From a virus, in the IMG/VR virus record IMGVR_UViG_3300021376_000336, positions 1 to 24,561 of that record: 24,561 nucleotides of DNA, one strand, 5' to 3'. Below are positions 8,264 through 14,977 of this stretch, one piece after another. The translations under genes were made by a program, and so were the position numbers. Under the pieces are notes generated by a model that searched no databases, had not been told where the DNA came from, and saw nothing but the letters and a program-made list of their open reading frames with translations. Each line of letters begins with the position of its first letter. Within the stretch, counting starts at the first letter, position 1.

Positions 8264-9454
8264 TTATCCGATATATACCATTAACGGTATACTATTTAAA
8301 GTATCGTTAAGAGAATTGTTTTCAGACTGTTTTCTTTCAAGCTGCTTCTGTCTTGACATGTCTTCGAAGTCAAGCCGTAATTTTTCACGTAAAGCTACTT
8401 GCATTTCTTTACCACGTGAGATTAAATCAGCAAAATTGAGTGTAGCTTCTGCCCCTGGAATAAGTACAGTTTGGTATTTTCCGCGTATCAAACCAAGCAA
8501 TTCAGAAGTAAGTGCAGCTGTATATTCTTTGATCCATTGTTTGCCCGGTTGATTAATATAGGAGTATGTGATTAGACCGTATGGAGCTAATGCTGCATTT
8601 GCTACTAGACCTTTATTACTGCCGTATGGGCTATTTTCTGTCAAAGACATAAGGTCTGATTGGAATGCATATTGAATTGAAATACATGAACGGTATCCGC
8701 CATAATTACTGCCTAGAGGTACTGGAGTAATTCTTAAGTTAGTTCCAATAAGCTCAAACGACCATTCAGGAAGCCGTACGTCATTTGACATTTCTAATTC
8801 TTGAATTCTTTGAATATCCCAAAATACAGGATAATAAGTAGCAGCGTTGTTCCCTCCACCCATAGCTCCGTATCCGCCCCAACTACCAGGCCATGCACCC
8901 GATCCACCTAATTGAGGATAATAAGCACCATACCCGTATCCGTAAATCGCAGGCGGTGCTTGATACATTATTCTTTGAATTACTATTCTATCTCCCGGAC
9001 TCATACTCTGTGATGCTACTGCCCAGTCGTATACGTTATAGTTTTGCTCTCCAGATATAAGTTCCAACGAACCACTTCTCCAACTTATAAATCCACCTAC
9101 TCCTGCTACTTGACCGTAAGTTTCGGCTATATTAACCAGGTTGGTTAAGTTAGGCGAGACTACAATACTGTTTAATAGAGAGGAAGTCGGCTGTCCTTCA
9201 AGCGTTAGGTAATTGTCTTTTATCTTAAGTTGATATAATTCTTCGGCGTAGATTGAAACGGCTTCTTCAAAACAAGCGTAAATCGATCCGGACTGTAGTT
9301 CAACGTCGAGTACGGGATATCCTAGTTTCCATGCACAGTAGTTTGCTACTTTTGGTCCATCGGTTTGATAATCTGCGTCATTATCGTAAAATCCAAATGG
9401 GGTACTGCCTGAAATTGGCCCTGGATCGCCGTTATAAATTATTGGATTAGCCAT
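8264..9454 (-). CDS. 13: neck protein, gp13-like
   Basis: A 396-aa protein. The N-terminal third holds a helix-rich LGYPVLDVELQSGSIYACFEEA region like the pattern of T4-type neck proteins. The C-terminal part has KQWIKEYTAALTSELLGLIR, then PGAEATLNFADLISRGKEMQ and a long charged helix, which matches the gp13 layout (QW-helix, conserved PG-LN, terminal helix). A Gly/Tyr-rich insertion (GYGYGAYYPQLGGSGAWPG, about residues 178-205) makes it longer than T4 gp13 (309 aa). The gene sits 3 nt after phoH and is followed by gp14- and gp15-like genes. It probably binds the portal after packaging. Confidence 0.65.
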   Translation of the reverse strand: MANPIIYNGDPGPISGSTPFGFYDNDADYQTDGPKVANYCAWKLGYPVLDVELQSGSIYACFEEAVSIYAEELYQLKIKDNYLTLEGQPTSSLLNSIVVSPNLTNLVNIAETYGQVAGVGGFISWRSGSLELISGEQNYNVYDWAVASQSMSPGDRIVIQRIMYQAPPAIYGYGYGAYYPQLGGSGAWPGSWGGYGAMGGGNNAATYYPVFWDIQRIQELEMSNDVRLPEWSFELIGTNLRITPVPLGSNYGGYRSCISIQYAFQSDLMSLTENSPYGSNKGLVANAALAPYGLITYSYINQPGKQWIKEYTAALTSELLGLIRGKYQTVLIPGAEATLNFADLISRGKEMQVALREKLRLDFEDMSRQKQLERKQSENNSLNDTLNSIPLMVYIG

Positions 9455-9457
9455 TTT

Positions 9458-10132
9458 TTAATCTCTATGATCTAAATAAATTTTCAAAATATCTTCAACG
9501 ATTGGATCGCGATGATTAGTTTTCAGAGTTACAACTGAAAAACCTATTACGTTGGTCAAGTTATTACATATAAATCCAAAACCTGATAATTTTTTATCTT
9601 TTAAATCAATCTGTGCAGTATCACCACATATAATCATTCTTGATCCTTCACATATTCTACCAAGAATTAGCTCCATCTGCCTGTGTGTAATATTTTGGCC
9701 TTCGTCTACTACTACACAGCAGTTTGTAAGATTCCTGCCTCTCATAAATGCTACCGGAATAACCTCTATTCTACCTTCAATAATTTCTCTATCTATCTTT
9801 TCCTTATTATAGAGCCTATACATATTATCGTATATAGCTGCTGTATAGGGAGCTAGCTTAGCGTCTTTATCTCCGGGCATAAAACCTAATTCTTCTCCAG
9901 CAGTTACGGCAGGTCTAGTTAGTATTACCTTTTCAACCTGTCCGGTAAAGAGTAGATCGAGTGCAGCTTGAGCAGCTACTATCGATTTTCCTGATCCTGC
10001 ACTACCTTTTAGTACTGTTATCTTGTTTTCAAGAATAACTGATTTCGCAACTTTCTGTTCTTCATTAAGTGTAACCTGAAATTTAATTGGATTCTTAAGT
10101 TTTTTCTTTCTTGTAACTGTTGTTATCACCAT
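9458..10132 (-). CDS. phoH: PhoH-like ATPase
   Basis: The 224-aa protein has a clear P-loop, GSAGSGKS at residues 43-50, and a Walker B, CVVVDEGQN around 139-147. Further family motifs are LTRPAVTAGEELGFMPGD (71-88) and ICGDTAQID with a C-terminal NHRDPIV. PhoH family proteins are ATPases with a RecA/helicase-like fold, very common in marine T4-like and other phages; their role in infection is not settled. The start ATG 10132 follows a CTATTTATA motif by 17 nt, and a terminator lies just upstream, so phoH starts a new transcript that continues into the neck genes. Placement between capsid and neck genes is unusual for a metabolic gene. Confidence 0.95.
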   Translation of the reverse strand: MVITTVTRKKKLKNPIKFQVTLNEEQKVAKSVILENKITVLKGSAGSGKSIVAAQAALDLLFTGQVEKVILTRPAVTAGEELGFMPGDKDAKLAPYTAAIYDNMYRLYNKEKIDREIIEGRIEVIPVAFMRGRNLTNCCVVVDEGQNITHRQMELILGRICEGSRMIICGDTAQIDLKDKKLSGFGFICNNLTNVIGFSVVTLKTNHRDPIVEDILKIYLDHRD

Positions 10133-10148
10133 GCATAGACCGTTTGAT

Positions 10149-10156
10149 ATAAATAG
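10149..10156 (-). promoter_or_regulatory. CTATTTAT motif before phoH
   Basis: The minus strand reads CTATTTATATC, 17 nt before the phoH start and immediately downstream of a terminator. This is the clearest promoter-like context of all copies. Confidence 0.45.
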
Positions 10157-10167
10157 TAAGCAAAAGA

Positions 10168-10193
10168 AAATAAAAAACCCTCAAATGAGGGTT
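10168..10193 (-). terminator. Rho-independent terminator after the 89-aa decoration candidate
   Basis: AACCCTC (10176-10182) and GAGGGTT (10187-10193) form a 7-bp stem with a 4-nt loop. On the minus strand it is followed by a run of six T and more T-rich sequence (10177-10168). It lies about 30 nt after the stop at 10222, and so ends the transcript just before the phoH promoter motif. Confidence 0.85.
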
Positions 10194-10221
10194 CTATATT
10201 ATATATTTTCAAGGATTTATA

Positions 10222-10491
10222 TTAGGGGTAAGGGTATTGATAAGAACCTGAGTAGAGAACGGCGATACCGGATGACTGTGAGACTTCAGTAATTGCGCCG
10301 AAAATACCGTTACCGGCTGTAAATGATGCACTAATCGGTCCTCCAGTTAGACTGCTGAATGATATTATTGCGGTAGTATTTGTTACTGGTAGATACCAAA
10401 ATGCATCAGCTTTTGTATTTATTGATCCACTGACGATTGTACCACCGTTTAATCCGTATGGATCTCTGCTTAAATCTAACAGAGTAGGCGT
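10222..10491 (-). CDS. 89-aa beta-rich protein after the capsid gene, probable ACG start
   Basis: The minus strand holds an open frame ending at TAA 10222-10224. It encodes TPTLLDLSRDPYGLNGG, then a beta-rich Ser/Thr/Gly body (AFWYLPVTNTTAIISFSS) and a C-terminus SGSYQYPYP. No ATG, GTG or TTG occurs at the expected start. ACG at 10491-10489 would give (M)PTLLDLSRDPYG and lies 14 nt after a CTATTTATA motif; CTG 12 nt further in is the alternative. The frame is bracketed by the capsid terminator and its own terminator, so it looks like a separate expressed unit. Size, position and beta-rich composition suggest a capsid decoration or vertex protein, but I cannot identify a family. A sequencing error in an ATG is possible. 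Confidence 0.6.
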   Translation of the reverse strand, partial: TPTLLDLSRDPYGLNGGTIVSGSINTKADAFWYLPVTNTTAIISFSSLTGGPISASFTAGNGIFGAITEVSQSSGIAVLYSGSYQYPYP

Positions 10492-10504
10492 TAATAATTT
10501 TAAT

Positions 10505-10512
10505 ATAAATAG
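10505..10512 (-). promoter_or_regulatory. CTATTTAT motif before the 89-aa gene
   Basis: The minus strand reads CTATTTATATTAAAA, between the capsid terminator and the presumed ACG start 14 nt downstream. It supports a separate transcript for the small gene. Confidence 0.4.
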
Positions 10513-10525
10513 TAGATATAAGTAT

Positions 10526-10552
10526 AAAAAAAACCGGCCTTACAGGGCCGGT
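10526..10552 (-). terminator. Rho-independent terminator after the major capsid gene
   Basis: ACCGGCC (10533-10539) and GGCCGGT (10546-10552) form a 7-bp GC-rich stem with a 6-nt loop. On the minus strand a run of eight T follows (10533-10526). It lies about 25 nt after the capsid stop codon. Confidence 0.92.
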
Positions 10553-10576
10553 CTTTATTTTTTAAGCTAGTCTGAA

Positions 10577-12259
10577 TTAGCTAGCTTGAGCTACGTTTAA
10601 GTTAGCAACGTATACCTTACCGTAGTATTCAGGACGAATCATCTTCTTAGCGTAGCGAGTCATAATACCTTTTCTTGGTGTAAAGGTATCTGGATCGTAC
10701 ACTAGAGGTGTCATAATTAACGGTACGTATGGAGCGTAAACGGCACCACACTCTAGGAATTGGTTACCACGGAACCCTAATAGAATAGTGTTCTCGGTCA
10801 TATAAGGGTTCTTGTAAACCTTATAACGACTGTTTAACTGACCAATTTTCTGAACGCCGAATGCATATTTCATAGTATCTGCAGCACCATCAGTATCAGC
10901 TGCAAATCCAGGAATAGATTCAAGGATTGTAGCTACAGTTGGTGAACATACTAGGAAGTTAGCACCGCCACGTAAAGTCAGTTGGTGGATTTTATTAGAT
11001 ACAGCTTGAAGCTTAATACCTAAAGTTTGGAACCAAGACATCTGGTTATAGTAAGCACCAGCAGTATTGCTAGTGTAAGCAGTACCAGCTGCGTTAATTT
11101 GGTTACCAATCTGTGCAGACCAGTTTGCAACTGTCTGAGCATTCTCGATTAACATATCGAGGATCTCGAGATCGATCTCAAGAGAGATATACTCTGAAAG
11201 CATACCGGTTAACTCTGCTTCAGCATCAAGAGAATGATAAGCATTCAAATCTTGAGCGAATTCCGGAGTCCATTGTGCTTTCAACTTACGTGTCTTAGCT
11301 GAGATGGTCTCTGACTTCATCTGAACGTTAATCTCGGGTATAACGATCTGAGTTGAAGAAGCAGCGTTCGGATTAGAGAATGGTGTTGGTGTATCGCCAG
11401 GAGCATCTTCAAAATCACCGCGAGTTTGGAAATTGGTTTGCTTATTGTAGAATACAATAATTGAACCGGTTACAGCATCGATAGCTGCTGCATTTGATCC
11501 GCTTACATAGAATAAGATATCGCCACCGGATAAAGTAGTAAAATCATTAATCAAAGTAGAAGGGGATAGTATAGCAGAGCTAGCGCTCAATTCGAAAGCA
11601 CGGATACCGTTAAGGTCAGGGGTGCTTAAAGAAGCAGTAGGAACTGCGATCTGAATCATCTTGCTATCTACAACAGACTGAGAGTAGTCATTGTTGAAGT
11701 TAACGTTAGCAAAAGTTGCGGCAGTTGTTACAACTGTACCTGCAGAAGCAGAAAACTGGTTGATAGAATATCCGTAACGGCCTTGACCATAAAGACCACC
11801 AGAGGCTAAGTTACCGAATCCGCTAGTAGCTGTTTGGTTTAGAGTACCATAAACAGATTGTCCCTTTACGAAAGGCTTAGGGATGTTGTTACCATACTGG
11901 AAATCTAAGTAGAATACTAGACCAGCAGGAAGGTTCATTGGCTGTACGCTAACGAACTCTTTAGATGCAATTTGTCCGAAGATCTTACGAACGAGAGGTA
12001 AAGCTACACCAGCCCACTGCTCACCATTACCAGGAGTAAAGGTTGCACCGTTGGTTACGCCACCACCAGTTGTAGAAGATTCAAGTACGAGTTGTTTTGC
12101 TTGGTTTTCAAGAATAACGGCCATATTAGTTCGGTCGTAATCTTTCAAACCCTCGAGTAGGCCGGACTTAGCCCACTTCTTAGCAAGTTTCTGACTAACC
12201 CCCATTTGATCGGTATATGGGTTAGCGCTTTCTAAAAGGGAATTAACTAGGTTTGACAT
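10577..12259 (-). CDS. 23: major capsid protein, gp23-like
   Basis: I choose ATG 12259 (MSNLVNSLLESANPYTDQ), giving 560 aa; an ATG at 12316 would add 19 residues that overlap the scaffold gene. As in T4 gp23 (521 aa), an N-terminal propeptide carries ILENQ (49-53) and a gp21-type site: LVLE at 57-60, so cleavage is expected after Glu60, just before SSTTGGG. Next come VSVQPMNLPAGLVFYLDF (the T4 region is QPMNSPTGQVF), KSETISAKTRKLKAQWTPEFAQDLNAYHSLDAEAELT... (very like T4), a long helix in SLEIDLEILDMLI, and the C-terminal YKVYKNPYM...APYVPL...GIMTRYAKK. It forms the hexamers of the head shell. The gene follows the scaffold by 26 nt and is closed by a strong terminator. No Shine-Dalgarno is visible; the start is preceded by TTAAAAAA. 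Confidence 0.96.
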   Translation of the reverse strand: MSNLVNSLLESANPYTDQMGVSQKLAKKWAKSGLLEGLKDYDRTNMAVILENQAKQLVLESSTTGGGVTNGATFTPGNGEQWAGVALPLVRKIFGQIASKEFVSVQPMNLPAGLVFYLDFQYGNNIPKPFVKGQSVYGTLNQTATSGFGNLASGGLYGQGRYGYSINQFSASAGTVVTTAATFANVNFNNDYSQSVVDSKMIQIAVPTASLSTPDLNGIRAFELSASSAILSPSTLINDFTTLSGGDILFYVSGSNAAAIDAVTGSIIVFYNKQTNFQTRGDFEDAPGDTPTPFSNPNAASSTQIVIPEINVQMKSETISAKTRKLKAQWTPEFAQDLNAYHSLDAEAELTGMLSEYISLEIDLEILDMLIENAQTVANWSAQIGNQINAAGTAYTSNTAGAYYNQMSWFQTLGIKLQAVSNKIHQLTLRGGANFLVCSPTVATILESIPGFAADTDGAADTMKYAFGVQKIGQLNSRYKVYKNPYMTENTILLGFRGNQFLECGAVYAPYVPLIMTPLVYDPDTFTPRKGIMTRYAKKMIRPEYYGKVYVANLNVAQAS

Positions 12260-12285
12260 TTTTTTAATGTTTAGTTTAGAGATTG

Positions 12286-13560
12286 TTATTTTTTTATTCC
12301 AGCAAGCTGTTGCCATCTTGATACAAAAGCATCGGCTTCAACAATCGGACGAGCTGGAGCGCTACCGATTGGTTTTGATGCAAAACCTACGGATTCTTTA
12401 AGTGAAGTTTTTTTAGCTTCTACACTAATTGACTCAAGTAAAGTTTTGTAAGTATTCTCAACCTCTTTGATTGTTGTTGTTCTGTCAAATGCGTTGATTA
12501 CTTTCGTTTTTTGTGATTCAGAAAGATTTTTTGCCTTGAATATTTTATTTACATATAGAAGTTTTGCACTGAAAAGATTGATTTCATTAAGTTCGGTTTT
12601 AAGTGCTTTTATCGTTTTAACAGCTTCATTAAGCTCTTTCTTTATTTCTTCAACCTTGTAAGTGCTTTCGGCTTTAGGATCGATCTCACCACCCGGTCCT
12701 GTACCTTCATCTACTTTATCATTGTGGTGATGCTTTTTCTTAACTTCTTCCATTTTATGCTCTTCTTCTTCAAGTTCAGCTAGAATTTCATCAAGAGAGA
12801 TTTCTTCTTCTCCTGCCTCCATTTCTCCGCCGCTTCCTAAATCTGTTGCAAGTTCAGTACCGCCATCTAGTGATGCTCCAGGAGCCATATCACCGCCCTG
12901 TAATTGCATGAATACATCACGAATGATGTCTTTCAATTCACCTACAGTAATATCAACTACTTCTTGCTCTTCACCGCCTCTAGCCGCTTCGATGTCTTTA
13001 GTAAGGTCCTCGCCGGCTTCTTCAGCCTCGTCGTCTTCTTCTTCTTTTTCATCATCAGCTTCGTGAAGTTTTCCATCGCCATGTGATACTCCGGCGCGTT
13101 CATTATAACCGGTTGCACCTCTGCCTGCTTTTCCAACGTAGCCGTCTTCGGGAACGTGTCCTTCATCGACTGTGTGATCTCCTTCTTCGATATTTTCTTC
13201 AGAAAGAGCATCTAGCTCGGCTAAGATTTCATCTAGTGTAGACTCTTCCATTTCAGTAGCATCATGTTTTTTATGATGCTTCATGGCTTCTTCCATTTCA
13301 GTAGCATCATGTTTTTTATGATGCTTCATGGCTTCTTCCATTTCAGTAGCATCATGTTTTTTATGATGCTTCATGGCTTCTTCCATTTCATTATCCTCTT
13401 CCATGGTGTCGTGCTCTTCTTTTGTGAGTTCTTTTGCCATGGTTTCCTTGATGAAAGGTTCAAAATGCTCAGCGAGAGTAGTTCTGGCGGCAGCCATTGC
13501 AGTCTCACGAACAGCCTTTGCGTCAAGGATTGCTTGCTTAAACAATTCTTGATTTTCCAT
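12286..13560 (-). CDS. 22: prohead scaffold / core protein, gp22-like
   Basis: A 424-aa, very acidic protein immediately before the capsid gene, as gene 22 is in T4. An N-terminal helix (1-50) precedes three perfect copies of EMEEAMKHHKKHDAT (58-102), then acidic linkers with SLDEILAELE twice (about 107-117 and 255-264). The C-terminal third (300-375) holds a coiled coil and LNEINLFSAKLLYVNKIFKA, ...LSESQKTKVINAFDR, a pattern I associate with gp22 scaffolds of marine T4-like phages. Many L-x-E sites (LNE, LLE, LKE) are available for gp21, and gp22 of T4 is degraded to small peptides. The extreme C-terminus, FVSRWQQLAGIKK, echoes the N-terminal peptide of several small proteins here. It is expected to be inside the prohead only. 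Confidence 0.85.
   Translation of the reverse strand: MENQELFKQAILDAKAVRETAMAAARTTLAEHFEPFIKETMAKELTKEEHDTMEEDNEMEEAMKHHKKHDATEMEEAMKHHKKHDATEMEEAMKHHKKHDATEMEESTLDEILAELDALSEENIEEGDHTVDEGHVPEDGYVGKAGRGATGYNERAGVSHGDGKLHEADDEKEEEDDEAEEAGEDLTKDIEAARGGEEQEVVDITVGELKDIIRDVFMQLQGGDMAPGASLDGGTELATDLGSGGEMEAGEEEISLDEILAELEEEEHKMEEVKKKHHHNDKVDEGTGPGGEIDPKAESTYKVEEIKKELNEAVKTIKALKTELNEINLFSAKLLYVNKIFKAKNLSESQKTKVINAFDRTTTIKEVENTYKTLLESISVEAKKTSLKESVGFASKPIGSAPARPIVEADAFVSRWQQLAGIKK
13249..13383 (-). repeat. three perfect 45-bp tandem repeats in the scaffold gene
   Basis: Copies at 13249-13293, 13294-13338 and 13339-13383 are identical. Each encodes a 15-residue unit with the core MKHHKKHD. Perfect nucleotide identity means recent expansion or gene-conversion-like homogenisation. 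Frame is kept. Confidence 0.95.
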
Positions 13561-13623
13561 CTTAAATTTGTTTCGGGGATTGCTAATTAGAGTGTAGCAA
13601 TATAAGGGTGTATAGAATACGAG

Positions 13624-13643
13624 ATGCCATATTAGGATGGCAT
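13624..13643 (-). promoter_or_regulatory. inverted repeat in the scaffold gene leader
   Basis: ATGCCAT (13624-13630) and ATGGCAT (13637-13643) form a perfect 7-bp stem with a 6-nt loop in the 139-nt gap before the scaffold. There is no T-tract on the minus strand. It lies just downstream of the ATATTTAT motif, so it would be in the 5' leader of the scaffold transcript. Function is unknown. Confidence 0.3.
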
Positions 13644-13649
13644 ACGTTC

Positions 13650-13657
13650 ATAAATAT
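13650..13657 (-). promoter_or_regulatory. ATATTTAT motif upstream of the scaffold gene
   Basis: The minus strand reads GATATTTATGAACG, 90 nt before the scaffold start at 13560, in the only sizeable gap between the protease region and the scaffold. It could drive the scaffold-capsid pair. Confidence 0.35.
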
Positions 13658-13699
13658 CTCTGCCTGTACGGAAAACCTTGATTCTTAGTGAAAATTTTT

Positions 13700-14014
13700 T
13701 TATTCAGGTAAGCCGTAAGGGATTCCAAGTACTCCGTGTACGGCTTTTCTAAAGGCTTTTTGAGATTCTAATTGAATTGATTTCATAACTACTTCCTGAA
13801 GTGCTGGGTTATTAATCAATAGCGGAACTTTTCCGTTACCCGGAGTATGAAAAAAAGCGGTTAATTCGATTTTCATCATTCCGTTATCGTCAATATCTAA
13901 CTTCACCGATGGTAGATCGTCTAAAGGGTTAGGGTCTTCTAAAAAATTATGCTCGTGCTCAACAACCCCTGCAAGCTCTTGCAGTCTTTTTACTTCGGTA
14001 AGTTGTTGTTTCAT
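13700..14014 (-). CDS. small head-associated candidate with LTEVKRLQELAGV N-terminus, 104 aa
   Basis: Start chosen at ATG 14014 (MKQQLTEVKRLQELAGVV); a longer frame from 14053 would add 13 residues that overlap a duplicated gp21 tail in another frame. The N-terminus belongs to the recurring M-K-x-x-L-x-E-V-x-R-L-Q-x-(I/L)-A-G family in this window. LTE would be a consensus gp21 cleavage site after Glu7. The rest has an acidic linker (about 19-45), a beta segment (MMKIELTAFFHTPGNGKVP) and a helix (PALQEVVMKSIQLESQKAF). It lies between the protease and the scaffold, where T4-type phages carry small core genes. I infer an internal head protein; no fold is recognised. Confidence 0.75.
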   Translation of the reverse strand: MKQQLTEVKRLQELAGVVEHEHNFLEDPNPLDDLPSVKLDIDDNGMMKIELTAFFHTPGNGKVPLLINNPALQEVVMKSIQLESQKAFRKAVHGVLGIPYGLPE

Positions 14015-14019
14015 GATCG

Positions 14020-14070
14020 TTATTTTATACAGCAAACACCTGATTGAGTGCAAATAATGTCAGAAATTAA
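14020..14070 (-). pseudogene. duplicated C-terminal tail of the gp21 protease
   Basis: The minus strand encodes L-ISDIICTQSGVCCIK-stop, the same 16 residues and stop that end the protease gene at 14348-14398. The nucleotides differ at about seven positions and every difference is synonymous (for example Ser TCA against AGC). No start codon opens this copy: upstream is a TAA, in the same frame as the preceding 82-aa gene. It is probably the displaced 3' end of gene 21, left when a segment carrying its own copy of the tail was inserted or duplicated. Confidence 0.85.
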
Positions 14071-14091
14071 TTATTTAGGATTTCTTATTTT

Positions 14092-14340
14092 TTAATAATA
14101 AGTCTTACTACGGCTATCAACTATTTTATCTACGTCGTAGTGTAATTCAGCTTTAATTTGTTCAATTTCTTCTCCATCCTTTATTTTACTATCTATCCAA
14201 GGACCAATAGCTTCTTCTAGCATATCCATAAAATACCCGCCTCGATCGTAGTCTGGTTCGAATGCTTCGTTTGATTGTGATTGATTAATCAATCCAGCTA
14301 TATGCTGCATTTTCCTAATTTCGTTAAGATGTTGTTTCAT
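14092..14340 (-). CDS. small head-associated candidate with LNEIRKMQHIAGL N-terminus, 82 aa
   Basis: It begins MKQHLNEIRKMQHIAGLINQ, a clear member of the same N-terminal family, with a potential gp21 cut after LNE (Glu7). The remainder is acidic: a Tyr/Gly loop (EPDYDRGGYF), then helices (MDMLEEAIGPWIDSKIKDGE, IEQIKAELHYDVDKIV). It starts 7 nt after the protease stop and is flanked on both sides by copies of the protease tail, so the gene appears to be part of a duplicated or inserted unit. Its stop is in frame with the tail copy downstream, separated by two TAA codons. Function is not known; internal head protein is my inference. Confidence 0.75.
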   Translation of the reverse strand: MKQHLNEIRKMQHIAGLINQSQSNEAFEPDYDRGGYFMDMLEEAIGPWIDSKIKDGEEIEQIKAELHYDVDKIVDSRSKTYY

Positions 14341-14347
14341 AGTTGTT

Positions 14348-14977
14348 TTATTTTATACAGCAAACACCGCTTTGGGTGCAAATAATATCTGAAATTAGTC
14401 TATTAATACTGTTTTTCCTACCCTCACCGCCGTTTGGATCATAAGATTCATTTAATCCTTCCAACGGTTTTACATAAGCACCATATGTTGAAGGTGTAGA
14501 AACGAAATCCCAGCAAATCAATTCTAAGTCATCTTCTACTTGAACGAGACCTTCACCTATTGGTGAAACCGACCCCATTGCACGTGAAGAGACACCGACT
14601 GTAATATTGTTCATAAATAATTCACGTAGTATATTACCTGAAGGTGTATCTAAAACTTCAAACTCACCCATGAGATTCTTACCATCCCACCAGAGTCTAG
14701 TAATATTATGACAAACATTCTTAAGGTTAATAACAGAAGATTCTGGGTGATCAAGCTCCCCAAGCGCCCTTCTTTCAGCAATGGGTCCGTCGATATAGAG
14801 TTTTACTTGCTTAGCTAAAGTATCAAAGTCGTAGATACGCTTGTTAGCATTAGGTCTATCGGCAGCCTGTACGAGACCGGCTACAATAAGTGGGGCTTTA
14901 GGATTCATTCTAGCCTCGTGTAGTTGCCTAGGTAAGGGTGTGAATGGTAGATATTCTATTAAGACTTGCTTACTCAT
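14348..14977 (-). CDS. 21: prohead protease, gp21-like
   Basis: A 209-aa protein close in size to T4 gp21 (212 aa). Serine-protease landmarks are GELDHPESS with His77, and VGVSSRAMGS with Ser130/Ser131; LICWDFVSTPS (154-163) matches the conserved D-x-x-S-x-PS region of this family. It cleaves scaffold, capsid and internal proteins after (L/I)-x-E during head maturation and also itself; GLNESYD near residue 174-180 is a plausible self-cut. The C-terminus ISDIICTQSGVCCIK has three Cys and is duplicated downstream. The start overlaps the stop of the 391-aa gene in an ATGA, so the two are translationally coupled. The assignment is firm from the His and Ser motifs and the position before the scaffold. 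Confidence 0.93.
   Translation of the reverse strand: MSKQVLIEYLPFTPLPRQLHEARMNPKAPLIVAGLVQAADRPNANKRIYDFDTLAKQVKLYIDGPIAERRALGELDHPESSVINLKNVCHNITRLWWDGKNLMGEFEVLDTPSGNILRELFMNNITVGVSSRAMGSVSPIGEGLVQVEDDLELICWDFVSTPSTYGAYVKPLEGLNESYDPNGGEGRKNSINRLISDIICTQSGVCCIK

Noticed and set aside
12260-12316. N-terminal extension of the capsid protein (MATACWNKK...)
   Set aside because: It overlaps the scaffold stop region, and the internal start at 12259 gives the expected gp23-like propeptide.
12957-13211. 84-codon minus-strand frame inside the scaffold gene
   Set aside because: It is a shadow of the acidic scaffold reading frame in another phase.
14015-14053. Extended start MHSIRCLLYK for the 104-aa gene
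   Set aside because: The extension is an out-of-frame reading of the duplicated gp21 tail; ATG 14014 starts the shared peptide.
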